Source: Oopsacas minuta
Taxonomy: Eukaryota > Porifera > Hexactinellida > Lyssacinosida > Leucopsacidae
Direction: 5' to 3'
NCBI GenBank assembly: GCA_024704765.1
Contig: JAKMXF010000310.1
Location: forward strand, 434,001-498,000
Length of the DNA stretch: 64,000 nt
Shown in pieces: positions 62,913 through 64,000 of this stretch. Within the stretch, counting starts at the first letter, position 1; every line of letters begins with the position of its first letter. The notes below the pieces were generated by a model, which was not told where the DNA came from, made no database searches, and worked only from the letters and a program-made list of their open reading frames with translations. The translations under genes were made by a program, and so were the position numbers.

Positions 62913-64000
62913 TTATGTATTATACGGACACTGTCTTCTCTTATGAGAATAATCTTTACAAATATGACATTTACTTCTGGTATCTTCGGGAGCTAGACAT
63001 GCTACATTCACAGGATGGCATACTCTACATCTCAGACAGTGCTTGAAACTCTCTTTTACACATTTCCCGCATGTGTCACAATGGTGATTGCTGCATCCAT
63101 CAGCTGATTCACAGCTGTTACATTTACTACAATGACTTGCATTAGTAAATACAAACATATTGCAATCCTCACAAAACTTATATTCATTAGATCTTGTTGG
63201 TAGTTTGAATTGTTGTATCGGAATATTTGTAAATATTCTAACAGGACTGCCTCTCTTACATTTAGCATATTTATATTCGTATTTTACTCTGTACTGTAAC
63301 ATACAAAAATTCGTCTTTTGTATAATTTCTGTACCATTGAAGTAAGGAAATATCCAAAGAGTAGGTACTCCACCTGTTAGAACTGATTCATTCCAGCCTA
63401 CTAATTTCCACAGTCTCTGTAGGCTAGAATATATCACGTCAACCTTTGCACCAAACGGAATATCTAATACCACAAGAACCAGTGATAATTCGGTAGAAGA
63501 GATGAAATTCTGTAATTTTACTGCTCCATTTGAAGAATAGAAATGTGTATTAAATAGATTGAACCGTTGATATAGATTTGGGTTGAAGAACTGACCGTAT
63601 TTAGGATCTAGGTCTAGTAGGAAAGTACACACATCTCTTGAGCTATCAGATAATATAGATTCGTGTAATGTAGGAGTACCAATACATATAACTCGCTTGA
63701 CACCTAGCTCAGATATATTGTCATTAATAACCTGTAAAGTAGAGGAGGTAAAGTATTCCTGAGCAAATGAAGTCCTCTCTCTGTCAGGAAGGAATATTCT
63801 AGAAGGTTGTAACAGCTGTTGTACTGAAATACACTGTTGTATTGTATGAGTTTTGTGCTCATTTGTCTCATCAGATAAGAGTAGAGTCTCACAAGTTAAA
63901 CATACTCTGCGACACTCATCAGATGTATAATTAATAAAGGATTTGAGACGATTCCGTAATCTCTTCCATTTATTCTTTCTTTTGTTTCTTTCAAAAGTTT
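62913..64000 (-). CDS. ZCCHC4: ZCCHC4-like rRNA N6-adenine methyltransferase, 5' end beyond window
   Basis: The frame is open from base 64,000 down to the stop at 62,913, at least 362 residues, without an intron. In order: a GRF-type zinc finger part (CRRVCLTC), FLPDRERTSFAQEYF, the methyltransferase domain (KRVICIGTPTLHESIL, LLDLDPKYGQFF, VVLDIPFGAKVDVIY), SPVRIFTNI, then a long Cys/His-rich region (CEDCNMFVF...HCDTCGKCVKES...CLRCRVCH) and a final CCHC knuckle (CHICKDYSHKRRQC). Vertebrate ZCCHC4 makes a single m6A in 28S rRNA. The catalytic NPPF/DPPF-type tetrad reads DIPF here. The true start codon lies outside the window. Confidence 0.92.
   Translation of the reverse strand, partial: TFERNKRKNKWKRLRNRLKSFINYTSDECRRVCLTCETLLLSDETNEHKTHTIQQCISVQQLLQPSRIFLPDRERTSFAQEYFTSSTLQVINDNISELGVKRVICIGTPTLHESILSDSSRDVCTFLLDLDPKYGQFFNPNLYQRFNLFNTHFYSSNGAVKLQNFISSTELSLVLVVLDIPFGAKVDVIYSSLQRLWKLVGWNESVLTGGVPTLWIFPYFNGTEIIQKTNFCMLQYRVKYEYKYAKCKRGSPVRIFTNIPIQQFKLPTRSNEYKFCEDCNMFVFTNASHCSKCNSCESADGCSNHHCDTCGKCVKESFKHCLRCRVCHPVNVACLAPEDTRSKCHICKDYSHKRRQCPYNT

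Overview
The window is nuclear DNA from an animal. It is AT-rich and carries GT-AG introns (seen in HAT1, a class I haem peroxidase gene and a transposase gene). It encodes metazoan-type housekeeping proteins: EOGT, TMEM129, FBXO8, ZFYVE21, a KLHDC2-like protein, COPS8, POLR3C and ZCCHC4. A class I ascorbate/cytochrome-c-type peroxidase and a giant GVIN-type GTPase fit a non-bilaterian animal (sponge or cnidarian grade) better than an insect or vertebrate, but the species cannot be named from the sequence. Most conserved genes here are single-exon, which is unusual for such a lineage.

Layout. Positions 1-11,300 are gene-poor and repeat-rich: a broken MULE transposase with a C-terminal RING finger, a broken hAT transposase, several small inverted-repeat elements, a short small-Maf-like bZIP gene, and a few exon-like scraps. 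Positions 11,310-18,014 (minus strand) hold a single-exon 2,234-residue very large GTPase ending in a von Willebrand A domain. Immediately upstream of it, 18,096-20,926, is a complete Ginger1 DNA transposon: CCGG target duplication, TIRs of about 200 bp built from short sub-repeats, and an integrase-like transposase fused to an OTU protease-like domain. Positions 20.9-28.3 kb hold repeats, a hAT-type MITE with 8-bp duplication, and a frameshifted RAG1-like transposase relic.

Positions 28.4-64.0 kb are gene-dense. On the plus strand in order: DUF4139 protein, EOGT, FKBPL-like TPR protein, SIRT6/7-like sirtuin, an orphan Ig-like/EF-hand protein, POLR3C, class I peroxidase, an orphan multi-pass membrane protein, COPS8, FBXO8, KLHDC2-like Kelch protein, ZFYVE21, TMEM129, FTCD and HAT1. 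On the minus strand: neuroguidin, a CHCHD1/mS37-like protein and the 3' part of ZCCHC4. The genes do not form one pathway. Themes are protein quality control and ubiquitin (COPS8, FBXO8, KLHDC2, TMEM129), chromatin and RNA (SIRT, HAT1, POLR3C, NGDN, ZCCHC4) and metabolism (FTCD, peroxidase).

Two features deserve most attention. First, a splice-acceptor-like TAG lies 1-16 nt upstream of the start codon in 14 of 19 genes whose start is in the window. With short same-strand gaps (as little as 70 bp), this suggests spliced-leader trans-splicing or start-proximal 5'UTR introns. Second, the non-coding DNA is rich in fold-back structures: a near-perfect 1.1-kb palindrome at 47.8-48.9 kb, a 575-bp element made of inverted arrays of one short motif with an exact 8-bp duplication at 36.7 kb, and the Ginger1 TIRs.
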